DNA of 64,000 nt from Lysobacteraceae bacterium NML07-0707 (GCA_002798295.1 NWQT01000007.1:58051-122050); one strand, 5' to 3'; positions 1-9,176 are shown, counted from the stretch's first letter. Made by a program: numbers and translations. Notes: generated from the sequence alone by a model not told the origin.

Positions 1-1722
1 CTGGCGCTTTGGGGAGGGGTACTGCTGCTGCGCGCAGCTGCTTTCAGAATCCTGCCTGCTTGGGGCTGGAGCATCTCCATCATTGCCTGTTCGGCAGTCT
101 CCCTGGCGATGTGGTTGTATTACTCAGTCGCAACCATTGGGCTTGCCAGCTGGGGGAAAATAATTACCTGGAAAATATTGCATCCGTATGTTTCCAATGC
201 TGCCCAGTTCATTGATTACACGGAAACACCCCGATCATTGGCACTGATCCTGGCTCTGCTGGCAGTCGGCGCAGTACTGCTGCTCTGGTGGTTTGCCACC
301 GGAAAGCATGACTTTCTGCGGCTTTTCTCGGAAAAAACCGGCGCCCCGGTATTTTACAGTACCCTGCTGGGCGGCGTCCTGGCTGTTTTCATTTATTTTT
401 TCACCTTCCTCGATAGCCCGAATACCTACAGGAAAGAGCCGGTCAGTCTGACATTCATTCAGGAAGCCGACTCAAACGACGCCCTGAAGCACCTGGCCGA
501 CACCCCGGAAGCTGCACAGAAGGAAGCGGAAGCACGCGCCATGCTTGCCAGCATTCCTGCCCCGGAAAATCGCCCCAACGTCATTCTCATCGTCAGTGAC
601 GGCTTGCGCGCCGATCGCATGACGCCTTACGGTTATCATCGGAATACCACCCCAAAGATAGCGCGAAGAATCGGTGAAGCAGCAGCAGCAGAGCCGATGC
701 GAGCGATCTCGGTTTGTGCGGAAACATTCTGCGGCATGCCAGGACTTCTACATTCCAAGCCGGCAGAACGGATGAATGCCAGGGCGCTTGGCTTCTCCGA
801 AGCCCTGCAGGGAATTGGTTACAAGTCTTATGTCTTGCTGGCAGGCGATCACAGCAACTATTACGGACTGGCAGAGTTGTACAAGCCGGCCGACATATTT
901 TTTGATTCCAGTACGCAGGACAAGCGCTTCGTCAATGACGACATCATGCTGATGGATGCGGTGACTTCACTACCTGTGCATATGGCAGAACAGCCGGTTT
1001 TCATCCAGCTGCACATGCAGTCCAATCATCCGCTGGGCTTGCGCTGGAAAACCTCAAACTGGTATCAACCTTCGGAAAACTATGCGCGCTGGTCGATAAG
1101 CGGTCGTTACGAGGCCAACCTGAGCTTGAAGCAACAGGAGTTGGCCGGCAATTACTATGACAATGGCCTGAGGCAGATGGACGCGCTGCTGGATGACCTG
1201 CTCAATGTACTGAAAGAGAAGGGCTATCTTGAAAATACACTCGTGCTGATTACTGGCGATCATGGCGAGATGCTGGGGGAGCACAATGTGCTTTCCCATA
1301 CCTACGGGCTTTATCAGCCGGTGCTTGAGGTACCGGTGATATTTCTGCACTATGGCTACCGGGCAAAAAAAATACCTTCCCGCCGCTGGATTTCACAAAC
1401 AGACCTGGTTCCCACGTTGTGGCATGAAATTACCGGCTCTCAACTCCCCTCCTGGTTGGGCGTGCCGCTGCATGAAAGTGAAACACGAGAGTTCCTTACT
1501 TTCCAGCAAAAAGCGGCCTCCGGGCTGCTGGTGGTTTCAGGCAAGTTCAAGGGCTACAAGTACTGGATTGACAGTGAACGCAAGCTCGAGCAGGTCTTCA
1601 ACCTGGAAGATGATCCGGGGGAGAAAACCAATCTGCTATTCTCCATTCCGGCAGAGCAGCTCAACCATTGGCGCGATGTTTCCTTGCGCAATCTGGCGGC
1701 AACCCAAGGGCTGACTCACTAG
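1..1722 (+). CDS. Membrane sulfatase-family protein (phosphoethanolamine-transferase-like), 5' end outside the window
   Basis: The frame is open from base 1, so the start lies upstream; 573 residues are visible. Three hydrophobic segments come first (bases 1-150, 235-300, 340-410). They are followed by an alkaline-phosphatase/sulfatase-superfamily domain with the metal-binding strand NVILIVSDGLRAD and the C-terminal GDHGEMLGEH motif. The sulfatase CxPxR signature is absent. The equivalent region reads CAETFCGMPGLL, where a Thr may be the nucleophile, as in EptA/PptA-type phospho-transferases. The active site should be periplasmic. It sits 32 bp upstream of pilB on the same strand, so a role in decorating pilin or a surface glycan is possible, but that is inference from position only. 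Confidence 0.75.
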   Translation: MALWGGVLLLRAAAFRILPAWGWSISIIACSAVSLAMWLYYSVATIGLASWGKIITWKILHPYVSNAAQFIDYTETPRSLALILALLAVGAVLLLWWFATGKHDFLRLFSEKTGAPVFYSTLLGGVLAVFIYFFTFLDSPNTYRKEPVSLTFIQEADSNDALKHLADTPEAAQKEAEARAMLASIPAPENRPNVILIVSDGLRADRMTPYGYHRNTTPKIARRIGEAAAAEPMRAISVCAETFCGMPGLLHSKPAERMNARALGFSEALQGIGYKSYVLLAGDHSNYYGLAELYKPADIFFDSSTQDKRFVNDDIMLMDAVTSLPVHMAEQPVFIQLHMQSNHPLGLRWKTSNWYQPSENYARWSISGRYEANLSLKQQELAGNYYDNGLRQMDALLDDLLNVLKEKGYLENTLVLITGDHGEMLGEHNVLSHTYGLYQPVLEVPVIFLHYGYRAKKIPSRRWISQTDLVPTLWHEITGSQLPSWLGVPLHESETREFLTFQQKAASGLLVVSGKFKGYKYWIDSERKLEQVFNLEDDPGEKTNLLFSIPAEQLNHWRDVSLRNLAATQGLTH

Positions 1723-1754
1723 ACTTCTTCAATGAACTTCCGATACTTGCACTG

Positions 1755-3485
1755 ATGAACACAGGAACTCCAAGCCTCATCGGCATTGCCGGCATCACCC
1801 GCCGTCTGGTGATGGATGGCGTATTGTCGGTCGATGCCGCCCGCAAAGCGCAGGACGATGCCACAGCTGCGCGCACACCGATTGCCAACTTCCTACTGGA
1901 AAACCGCTTAGTCAACTCTGCACAATTGGCTGCCGCCAATGCAGTGGAGTTTGGTCTACCGCTGTTTGATATTGTTAGTCTGACCGTCAGCCCTGAAGTA
2001 CTGAAACTGGTATCTGAAGAGCTGATCCAAAAACACCAGATTTTGCCCTTGTTCAAGCGTGACAATCGGCTGTTCGTAGGCGTGGCTGACCCGGTCAATC
2101 AAACCGGCCTCAGTGAAGTCAAATTTCAGACCGGACTAAATGTGGAACCGGTACTGGTAGAAGCCTCGCTGTTGCTGCGTACTTATGAAGTCTGGCAGGC
2201 TGCATCATCAACTGATTTGGATAACATATTGGATGATGGTGAAGACCTTGCAGGTCTCAGCCTTGCTGAGGATAACAATGAATCCAACAGCAAAAAGGGC
2301 GTGCCCGCCAAGGGTGATGAAGATACGCCAGTGGTCAAATTCGTCAACAAGTCTCTGGTGAACGCCATCCGCCGCGGCGCTTCGGATATCCACTTTGAGC
2401 CTTACGAAGACACTTACCGGGTGCGGTATCGCATTGACGGCGTGCTACGCACAGTCGGCCGTGTCTCACAGAAACTACATTCACGTATCGCCGCCCGCCT
2501 GAAAGTGATGGCGCAGTTGGATATTGCCGAAAAACGTATCCCCCAGGATGGCCGCATCAAACTCAATATCTCCAAAACCAAGCAAATGGACTTTCGTGTC
2601 AGCACATTGCCCACATTGTTTGGTGAAAAAATCGTGCTGCGTCTTTTGGATGGTGGCACAGCCAAGCTCGGCATCGACAAGCTAGGCTATGAAGAAGACC
2701 AACAGCAACTGTTTCTGGAGGCCATCCACAAGCCTTATGGCATGGTGCTGGTTACCGGCCCGACCGGCTCGGGTAAAACTGTGTCGCTATATACTGCGCT
2801 TGGCATCCTCAACGATGACAGCCGCAACATTTCCACCGTGGAAGACCCGGTGGAAATCCGCCTGCCGGGTGTCAATCAGGTGCAGCAAAACAACAAGACC
2901 GGCATGACCTTTGCGGCTGCCTTGCGCAGCTTTCTACGTCAAGACCCGGATGTCATCATGGTAGGTGAAATCCGTGACCTGGAAACGGCAGAAATCGCCA
3001 TCAAGGCCGCGCAGACCGGCCATATGGTGCTCTCCACCCTGCATACCAATGACGGCCCGCAGACTATTTCGCGCTTGATGAATATGGGCATTGCGCCTTA
3101 CAACATCACCAGCTCGGTCACGCTAGTGATTGCCCAGCGCTTGGCGCGCAGGCTCTGCCCTGCCTGCAAAAAGCCCGTTACACTGCCAGAAAACGCCCTA
3201 CTGGCAGAAGGCTTTACTCATGACGAAATCGCCGCCGGGCTGAAAATTTATGAGTCTGTGGGTTGCAGTGAATGCTCAGAAGGGTATAAAGGACGTACCG
3301 GGATCTATCAGGTGATGCCCATGACTGAAGAAATCCAGGCCATCGTACTGGAAGGGGGAAATGCCATGCAGATTGCAGAAGCCGCACAGCGCTCGGGCGT
3401 CCGTGATTTGCGGCAATCCGCCCTGCTCAAGGTCAAACAAGGCATCACCAGCCTGACCGAAATTAACCGCGTTACCAAGGACTAG
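1755..3485 (+). CDS. pilB: Type IV pilus assembly ATPase PilB
   Basis: A 576-residue protein that powers pilus extension at the cytoplasmic face of the inner membrane. An N-terminal GspE/MshEN domain is followed by the secretion ATPase core. The Walker A GPTGSGKT lies near residues 335-342, with Asp and His boxes after it. A C-terminal CPAC...CSEC tetracysteine zinc site is present. The frame is open upstream from 1668, but that would overlap the preceding gene. The ATG at 1755 gives MNTGTPSLIG and the usual family length. pilC begins 5 bp downstream, so the two are surely cotranscribed. In many relatives a pilA gene separates pilB and pilC; here none does. Confidence 0.95.
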   Translation: MNTGTPSLIGIAGITRRLVMDGVLSVDAARKAQDDATAARTPIANFLLENRLVNSAQLAAANAVEFGLPLFDIVSLTVSPEVLKLVSEELIQKHQILPLFKRDNRLFVGVADPVNQTGLSEVKFQTGLNVEPVLVEASLLLRTYEVWQAASSTDLDNILDDGEDLAGLSLAEDNNESNSKKGVPAKGDEDTPVVKFVNKSLVNAIRRGASDIHFEPYEDTYRVRYRIDGVLRTVGRVSQKLHSRIAARLKVMAQLDIAEKRIPQDGRIKLNISKTKQMDFRVSTLPTLFGEKIVLRLLDGGTAKLGIDKLGYEEDQQQLFLEAIHKPYGMVLVTGPTGSGKTVSLYTALGILNDDSRNISTVEDPVEIRLPGVNQVQQNNKTGMTFAAALRSFLRQDPDVIMVGEIRDLETAEIAIKAAQTGHMVLSTLHTNDGPQTISRLMNMGIAPYNITSSVTLVIAQRLARRLCPACKKPVTLPENALLAEGFTHDEIAAGLKIYESVGCSECSEGYKGRTGIYQVMPMTEEIQAIVLEGGNAMQIAEAAQRSGVRDLRQSALLKVKQGITSLTEINRVTKD

Positions 3486-3490
3486 CCATC

Positions 3491-4759
3491 ATGTCAGCTC
3501 CCCGTTCCGCCGTGTCCAATACCGCTACCGCCACCCGTGGCGTCCAGCAGGCGCCAATGCCTATCTTTGTCTGGAAGGGCAAGGACAAGCGTGGCGTAAT
3601 CATGAAAGGCGAGCAGCAAGCCAAAAGCGAGGCGCTGGTACGCGCCGAGCTGCGCCGCCAGGGCATTATTGCCGATAGCGTTAAGCTCAAGCCCAAGCCA
3701 CTGTTCGGCAAGGCTGGAAAGCCCATCAAGCCCAAAGAAATTGCGGTATTCAGCCGCCAAATCGCCACCATGATGAAATCTGGTGTACCAATCGTGCAGT
3801 CACTGGAAATCATTGGTGGCGGTCAAAAGAATCCGCGCATGGCCGATATGATCAACAATTTGCGCGCCGATATCGCTGGTGGCTCATCCATTTACGAAGC
3901 GATGAAGAAATACCCGGTGCAGTTTGACGAGCTATATCGCAATCTGGTGCACGCAGGTGAATCTGCCGGCGTGCTGGAAACCGTGCTCGACACCATTGCC
4001 ACCTACAAGGAAAACCTAGAAGCGCTCAAAGGCAAGATCAAAAAAGCCATGTTCTATCCGATCATGGTGATTGCGGTGGCACTTATCGTCAGTGCCATCC
4101 TGCTGATTTTTGTAGTGCCGCAGTTTGAAGAAGTCTTCAAGGGCTTTGGGGCTGATTTGCCTGCCTTTACCCAGATGATTGTTAACTTAAGCCGCTTTAT
4201 GGTGGCTTGGTGGTGGCTGATCCTGTTTGTGCTAGTCGGCGCCATTATCGGCTTTATCTTTGCCTATAAACGCTCTTTGAAAATGCAGCATTTCCTTGAC
4301 CGGCTAGTTCTGAAATTACCGGTAATCGGCAAGATCATGAACGACTCGGCTGTGGCACGCTTCTCCCGAACCCTGGCCGTGACCTTTGCTGCTGGCGTAC
4401 CCTTGGTGGAGGCCCTAGGCACCGTGGCAGGCGCCACTGGCAACAGGGTTTATACCGATGCCGTACTGCGTATCCGTGACGATGTCGCCGTAGGCCATCA
4501 GGTCAACTTTGCCATGAAGCAGACCAATCTGTTTCCGCATATGGTGGTGCAAATGGCCGCCATCGGCGAAGAAGCCGGCGCGCTCGATACCATGCTGTTC
4601 AAGGTGGCTGAATTTTACGAGCAAGAAGTCAATAACGCCGTGGATGCGCTCTCCAGCCTGATTGAGCCATTCGTGATGGTCATCATCGGTATTTTGGTCG
4701 GTAGCATGGTGATTGGTATGTATCTGCCCATCTTCAAACTGGCTGCAGTGGTCGGTTAA
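3491..4759 (+). CDS. pilC: Type IV pilus inner-membrane platform protein PilC
   Basis: A 422-residue GspF-family polytopic protein that couples the PilB/PilT ATPases to pilin polymerisation. Two repeated T2SSF domains are visible (about 75-195 and 280-400), each ending in hydrophobic stretches such as the AVALIVSAILLIFVVP segment and the C-terminal VMVIIGILVGSMVIGMYLP. An AAGGA-like ribosome site precedes the ATG at 3491. An alternative ATG at 3557 (MPIFVWKG) would drop a low-complexity leader. It lies in an operon with pilB (5 bp) and pilD (3 bp gap). Confidence 0.95.
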   Translation: MSAPRSAVSNTATATRGVQQAPMPIFVWKGKDKRGVIMKGEQQAKSEALVRAELRRQGIIADSVKLKPKPLFGKAGKPIKPKEIAVFSRQIATMMKSGVPIVQSLEIIGGGQKNPRMADMINNLRADIAGGSSIYEAMKKYPVQFDELYRNLVHAGESAGVLETVLDTIATYKENLEALKGKIKKAMFYPIMVIAVALIVSAILLIFVVPQFEEVFKGFGADLPAFTQMIVNLSRFMVAWWWLILFVLVGAIIGFIFAYKRSLKMQHFLDRLVLKLPVIGKIMNDSAVARFSRTLAVTFAAGVPLVEALGTVAGATGNRVYTDAVLRIRDDVAVGHQVNFAMKQTNLFPHMVVQMAAIGEEAGALDTMLFKVAEFYEQEVNNAVDALSSLIEPFVMVIIGILVGSMVIGMYLPIFKLAAVVG

Positions 4760-4762
4760 GCC

Positions 4763-5629
4763 ATGGCCTTTCTTGACCAAAACCCGCTGCTGGGCTATCC
4801 GGCAGCGGCGATGCTGGGGCTTGCCGTTGGCAGCTTTTTGAATGTAGTCATCCTGCGCCTGCCACGGCGCATGGAGTGGCAGTGGAAGCGTGATGCGCGT
4901 GAGATCCTGGAGCTGCCGGAGATCTATGACCCTCCACCGCCCGGTGTGGCGGTGGAGCCATCTCACTGCCCAAGCTGTAAAAATCGCTTGCGCTGGTTTG
5001 AAAACATTCCGCTTTTCAGCTGGCTGATTCAGGGCGGCAAGTGCCGTCACTGCAAAACTACGATTTCTGCACAGTATCCGCTGGTAGAGTTCATCACGAT
5101 GCTGCTGTCGCTGGCCTGCGTTTGGCAATTTGGCTTTGGCTGGCAAGGGTTTGGTGCGCTGCTATTCACTTGGTTCCTGATAGCAGCCTCGGGCATTGAT
5201 TTTCGCACCACACTACTGCCCGATGTACTGACCTTAAGTCTGTTATGGCTAGGCATGATTGCTGCCCATGAGAGTCTCTATATCACCCCCAAAGCCGCCA
5301 TCGCCGGCGCGGTAGTAGGCTATCTCAGCCTATGGGTAGTGTGGTGGACATTCAAGCAAATCACCGGCAAAGAAGGCATGGGGCATGGGGATTTTAAGCT
5401 GCTCGCCGCCATTGGCGCCTGGTGCGGCATCCAGGCGATTTTGCCCACCATCCTGATTTCCTCATTGGTGGGCGCGATTATCGGCTCCATCTGGTTGGCC
5501 GTCAAAGGCCGTGACAAGGCCACGCCACTGCCGTTTGGCCCCTATCTGGCTATCGCTGGCTGGATTGTTTTCATGTGGGGAGATCGGTTGATTGACACCT
5601 ATTTGCGTCTTAGTGGCCTGGCAGGTTAA
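4763..5629 (+). CDS. pilD: Prepilin peptidase / N-methyltransferase PilD
   Basis: A 288-residue bifunctional inner-membrane aspartyl protease that cleaves and N-methylates type IV prepilins and pseudopilins. The N-terminal methylase region carries the two CxxC pairs (Cys69/72 and Cys94/97) that bind zinc. The A24 peptidase aspartates are seen in GIDFRTTLLPD (Asp146) and GMGHGDFKLLA (Asp210). Several transmembrane helices follow. Its local substrates would include the FimT-like pseudopilin at 27103-27630 and a pilA that is not in this window. Confidence 0.95.
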   Translation: MAFLDQNPLLGYPAAAMLGLAVGSFLNVVILRLPRRMEWQWKRDAREILELPEIYDPPPPGVAVEPSHCPSCKNRLRWFENIPLFSWLIQGGKCRHCKTTISAQYPLVEFITMLLSLACVWQFGFGWQGFGALLFTWFLIAASGIDFRTTLLPDVLTLSLLWLGMIAAHESLYITPKAAIAGAVVGYLSLWVVWWTFKQITGKEGMGHGDFKLLAAIGAWCGIQAILPTILISSLVGAIIGSIWLAVKGRDKATPLPFGPYLAIAGWIVFMWGDRLIDTYLRLSGLAG

Positions 5630-5635
5630 ATCAGC

Positions 5636-6286
5636 ATGGACATGCAGGCGGGCTCGGTTTTTGCCATTGGCCTGACCGGCGGCATTGCCTCTGGCAAAAG
5701 CGCTGCAGAGGCTGTTTTTGTGCGGCTGGGCATTACCGTGGTGGATGCCGACCGCGTTGCCCGCGAATTGGTTGAGCCCGGCCAGCCTGCACTTGCCGAA
5801 ATCGTCCAGCATTTTGGCACCGGCATACTGGATGCTGATGGCCGACTCGACCGCCCCGCCCTGCGCCAGCGGGTTTTTGCCGATTCTGCGCAGCGCTCCG
5901 CACTGGAAGCCATTCTGCATCCGCGTATCCGTACAGAAATACGGCAGCGCTGCATGGCGGCAACTTCGGCTTACGTGATTGCCGCCATTCCACTGCTAGC
6001 CGAAGGCGGTGGTCGTGATGCCTACCCCTGGCTTGCACGCATTTTGCTGGTCGATGTCGCCCCACAAACCCAATTGCAGCGGCTAATGAGTCGTGACGGG
6101 ATTGATGCCAAGCTTGCCGAGCGCATGATTGCCGCACAGGCCAGCCGCGCGACACGCCTTGCCATCGCCGATGATGTACTGCGCAATGAGGACAGCCTTG
6201 AGGCCTTGCAACAGCATATTGCCCGGCTAGATGCACTCTATCGGCGGTTAGCTGTCGTTTCCCAATACACTGTTCGCCCGAGGTGA
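5636..6286 (+). CDS. coaE: Dephospho-CoA kinase
   Basis: A 216-residue P-loop kinase for the last step of coenzyme A synthesis, phosphorylating the ribose 3'-OH of dephospho-CoA. The P-loop GLTGGIASGKS lies at residues 12-22. VVDADRVARELVEPG and the LHPRIR motif are typical of CoaE. It starts 6 bp after pilD and closes the pil operon, an arrangement common in gammaproteobacteria. The genes that often follow (zapD, yacG) are absent; mobile-element debris begins about 16 bp downstream. Confidence 0.95.
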   Translation: MDMQAGSVFAIGLTGGIASGKSAAEAVFVRLGITVVDADRVARELVEPGQPALAEIVQHFGTGILDADGRLDRPALRQRVFADSAQRSALEAILHPRIRTEIRQRCMAATSAYVIAAIPLLAEGGGRDAYPWLARILLVDVAPQTQLQRLMSRDGIDAKLAERMIAAQASRATRLAIADDVLRNEDSLEALQQHIARLDALYRRLAVVSQYTVRPR

Positions 6287-6301
6287 AGCAAGATGGAAGT
6301 T

Positions 6302-6321
6302 ATCAGAGCCTGTTCAAGGCC
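6302..6321. repeat. 20-bp exact repeat, copy 1
   Basis: ATCAGAGCCTGTTCAAGGCC occurs here just after coaE and again at 34914-34933 over the lpxC stop codon. The core GCCTGTTCAAG also turns up beside IS debris at about 63204-63214, with a weaker version (AACCTGTTCAA) at 9160-9170. It may be the outer end of an insertion element, but no associated intact element is seen. Confidence 0.6.
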
Positions 6322-6358
6322 TCAAGCCAAATCACCTAGTTTAGGGCGCGTCATCAAA

Positions 6359-7357
6359 TCAAGTTGATGTTGTTGCATCATAAGGGGTATGACACGTCGA
6401 TATGCCCTTACTGTTCAGTCTCATCATTAGATGGCTCGGCGCAATCCTAAAGCGTTCAGGCTGTGCGTCCCACTGTTTGCAGATGAATTCGTAGGGCGTC
6501 AGCCCTTTCAAGGTCTTGAGTCTGCGGGCGAAGTTGTAGGCGTCCATGAAGCTGGCCAGGTGCTGCTGCAGCTGAGCGTGATCGTCGCAGTGGAAGCGTT
6601 TGACGGTGGCCTCCTTGATGGTTCTGTTCATTCGTTCGACCTGTCCATTCGTCCAGGGATGCTTGACCTGGGTCAGACGGTGCTCGATGCCATGCTCTTT
6701 ACACACCCGGGTGAAGATGTGCTCCAGGCAATACCGGTCACGACGGCGGTTGGTGAATTGGATGCCGTTGTCGGTCAGCACCGTGTGGATGTGGTCGGGC
6801 GCGGTATCCATCAAATTGCGCAGAAACTGCGCTGCTACCATCTTGGTGGCGCGGCGATGCAGCTCGGCGTAAGCGAACTTCGACGTTCTGTCGATGGCAA
6901 CAAACAGGTAGAGCCTGCCTTCAGCGGTATACACCTCGGCAATATCGACATGGAAGTAGCCGATGGGATAACGCTTGAAGGTTTTTTTGACGGGCTTATC
7001 GCCTTCAGGTTCAGGCAGCCGAGAGATGCCATGGCGCTGCAAACAGCGATGCAGCGAGGAGCGCGTCAGATGCGGGATGGTTGCTTGCAAGGCATACAGA
7101 CAGTCATCCAGCGGCAGCAGGGTGTGCTTGCGGAAAGCAACGATGGCGGCCTCTTCCTCAATGGACAACACGGTAGAGCGCGGCTGCCCGGGGCCGGTAG
7201 GCAGGTCGGCCACCGAGGTGCGTTTCTTCCACTTGGCCACCGTTTTGGGGTTGATGCCATAACGCTTGGCCAGCACTCTCAAGCTCTCTTGACTATTTTG
7301 TATTGCTCGGCGGGTTGCCTTTGTCGTCGTGGCGCTTGCATGAAGAATCTGGCCCAT
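6359..7357 (-). CDS. IS481-family transposase, copy 1
   Basis: A DDE transposase with an N-terminal helix-turn-helix (LRVLAKRYGINPKTVAKWKK) and an integrase-type core: FHVDIAEVYT (first Asp), LTDNGIQFTN (second Asp) and the NGQVERMNRTIKEA Glu region. The start MGQILHAS at 7357 is chosen because GGAAGGA lies just upstream. The frame has no stop inside the element: it runs through the terminal repeat at SHLMMRLN and ends 53 bp outside it with a host-encoded tail (SKGISTCHTPYDATTST). Copy 2 has a different tail. The two copies differ at only a handful of residues. Confidence 0.85.
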   Translation of the reverse strand: MGQILHASATTTKATRRAIQNSQESLRVLAKRYGINPKTVAKWKKRTSVADLPTGPGQPRSTVLSIEEEAAIVAFRKHTLLPLDDCLYALQATIPHLTRSSLHRCLQRHGISRLPEPEGDKPVKKTFKRYPIGYFHVDIAEVYTAEGRLYLFVAIDRTSKFAYAELHRRATKMVAAQFLRNLMDTAPDHIHTVLTDNGIQFTNRRRDRYCLEHIFTRVCKEHGIEHRLTQVKHPWTNGQVERMNRTIKEATVKRFHCDDHAQLQQHLASFMDAYNFARRLKTLKGLTPYEFICKQWDAQPERFRIAPSHLMMRLNSKGISTCHTPYDATTST

Positions 7358-7413
7358 AGTCCTTCCTTCCATTCGGGGGAGAGGATTGAACCATCAAAGT
7401 CTGGGATCAAACA
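6412..7413 (-). mobile_element. IS481-family insertion sequence, copy 1 (1002 bp)
   Basis: The ends were fixed by comparison with the second copy at 9266-10267, which is collinear over exactly the same 1002 bp. Imperfect terminal inverted repeats read TGTTCAGTCTCATCATTAGA at the left and TGTTTGATCCCAGACTTTGA at the right; they agree at about two thirds of positions and start with TGTT. No target duplication is evident at the flanks. An imperfect palindrome (TAAGGG...CCCTTA, 6381-6410) abuts the left end. The single gene runs right to left. Confidence 0.85.
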
Positions 7414-7504
7414 CGAGAAAAATTGCAGGTCAGGGTGGTCAGCCCTATCCTGAGATTAACGCATTCATTGGCAAACAAAATACGCTGCCCATCCCATATG
7501 GGCA

Positions 7505-7849
7505 TCAGCCTTCGCCGCGACTGGCCTCAATGGCCTCCATTGCGCGCAGCGAATAGGTGTATGCCGCTCCGGCATTGAGCGAGATGGCGGTCGCCAGCGC
7601 ACCGGCGATTTCACTGTCGGTCGCACCCGCCTTCACTGCGGCCTGTGCATGCACGGCAATGCAGCTTTCACAGCGGGTGGTGACCGCCACGGCGATGGCA
7701 ATCAACTCGCGGGTCTTTTCATCCAGCGCTTCAGCGGCGGCGGCATCATTCAGCGCCACATACCCCTGGAGCATTTTGGGATGTTTTTTGCCCAAGGCAC
7801 CAAAGGCCTTCTTCACATGGGCGGCGTGGCTTTTCCAGTCAAGAAACAT
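7505..7849 (-). CDS. AhpD-like / carboxymuconolactone decarboxylase-family protein
   Basis: A 114-residue protein with the redox motif CESCIAVH (Cys60, Cys63, His67) of the AhpD alkylhydroperoxidase fold. Many such proteins serve as thiol peroxidase partners or remain uncharacterised. The ATG at 7849 is preceded by AGGAAA. It is divergent from the DyP peroxidase gene across about 220 bp, and both lie between the two IS481 copies, suggesting a small oxidative-stress module. The exact substrate cannot be read from the sequence. Confidence 0.85.
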   Translation of the reverse strand: MFLDWKSHAAHVKKAFGALGKKHPKMLQGYVALNDAAAAEALDEKTRELIAIAVAVTTRCESCIAVHAQAAVKAGATDSEIAGALATAISLNAGAAYTYSLRAMEAIEASRGEG

Positions 7850-8067
7850 GGTTATTTCCTTTTCAAGTTGCAGAAATTCGTGTGCAGCCTGGAGGTGCAT
7901 CCATCGGCACAATCACCAAACTTGCGCAAGAGTACACGTACAGGCCGCGCAAACCATCCCCCATGGAAACCACACACTGTTGCCCCCAAGCAACAAGCCA
8001 GCATCCTGCTGATGATGCCTTTATGATGCGCGGCAGTCCAAGCCATTCCACTTGTAAGGAACACGCC

Positions 8068-8979
8068 ATGAATACCCCACAAACCACCATCCTGCCCGAA
8101 GGCATGGCCGCCTGCATCGTCATCGAGGCCGATATCGTCCAGGCACGCCTTGACGAGGTGCGCCGCGCCTGTAAGCAGATGACGGCCATTCTGGAAACGC
8201 ATCGCAGCCGCCAGCCAGAAGCGCAGCTGGGATTGGCGGTCGGTTTTGGTGCAGGCGTATGGCCGCAGCTGCGCCGCGATAGCGCAGAAGGCGCCGAGCT
8301 CAAACCCTTCCGCGCACTGGGCAATGGCCTGGCACCGGCCACCCAGCACGATATCGCCTTGCATATCCAGTCGATGAGCCATAGCGCCAATATGCTGCTG
8401 GCACTGGATGTGCTGGGCGCCTTTGGCGAGACCATCAAGGTCGCGGATGAAACCCACGGCTTCCGCCTCTATCAAGACCGTGGCTATGACGGCTTTGTCG
8501 ATGGCACCGAAAACCCCGCGGGCGACGCGCGGCCGCCAGTTGGCGTGATTGCCGCCCCGGCGGCCGATGCCGGTGGCAGCTACCTGCTGCTGCAAAAATA
8601 TCGCCACGATCTCAAGCGCTGGAATGCACTGAGTGTCGAAAGGCAGTCGGCCATCGTTGGCCGCAGCAAGGCTGATGACGAGGAATTACCCGGCGAAGAG
8701 CGCCTGCCCGACAGCCATCTGGGGCGCGTTGACCTGAAAGAAAACGGCCAAGGGCTGAAAATCCTGCGCCAAAGCCTGCCCTATGGCACCGCTTCCGGCG
8801 AACACGGCCTGATGTTCATCGCCTACTGCGCGCGCCTGCACAATATCGAACAGCAACTACTCAGCATGTTTGGCGAAACCGATGGCCGCACCGACCTGTT
8901 GCTTGGCAATATCAGCACCGCCATCAGCGGCAGCTATTACTTCGTGCCTTCCCAAGAACGGCTGGCGGATTTGGGCTGA
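8068..8979 (+). CDS. DyP-type heme peroxidase (YfeX-like)
   Basis: A 303-residue dye-decolorising peroxidase using a heme cofactor and hydrogen peroxide. The family's GxxDG motif is present as GFVDGTENP, followed by the KYRHDLKRW region with the likely proximal His and the LKILRQSLPYG motif. No signal peptide is visible, so it should be cytoplasmic, as YfeX is. The ATG at 8068 follows TAAGGA and gives the usual family length. A GC-rich hairpin 16 bp after the stop probably ends the transcript. Confidence 0.9.
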   Translation: MNTPQTTILPEGMAACIVIEADIVQARLDEVRRACKQMTAILETHRSRQPEAQLGLAVGFGAGVWPQLRRDSAEGAELKPFRALGNGLAPATQHDIALHIQSMSHSANMLLALDVLGAFGETIKVADETHGFRLYQDRGYDGFVDGTENPAGDARPPVGVIAAPAADAGGSYLLLQKYRHDLKRWNALSVERQSAIVGRSKADDEELPGEERLPDSHLGRVDLKENGQGLKILRQSLPYGTASGEHGLMFIAYCARLHNIEQQLLSMFGETDGRTDLLLGNISTAISGSYYFVPSQERLADLG

Positions 8980-8994
8980 CCCGGAAACATCACT

Positions 8995-9015
8995 CGCCGC
9001 CCACTATGGGCGGCG
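8995..9015 (+). terminator. Hairpin after the DyP peroxidase gene
   Basis: A perfect 8-bp stem CGCCGCCC / GGGCGGCG with a 5-base loop (ACTAT). No clear T-run follows, so termination strength is uncertain. Confidence 0.5.
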
Positions 9016-9176
9016 ATGGCTCTTATATCTTCAAACTTGACCCAAGAGTACAGAACACAAAGTCACCATACTGGTCTTCGCTAAGCCCGAATGGTTACTC
9101 ACACCGTCGATGAACGCGCATGCACAAAAAAGATATGAGGATCATGTCTGGCTCCTGAGAACCTGTTCAAAATCTT

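Noticed and set aside
6381..6410. Palindrome TAAGGG...CCCTTA as a coaE terminator
   Set aside because: The stem is imperfect, lies 95 bp after coaE within mobile-element debris and has no T-run.
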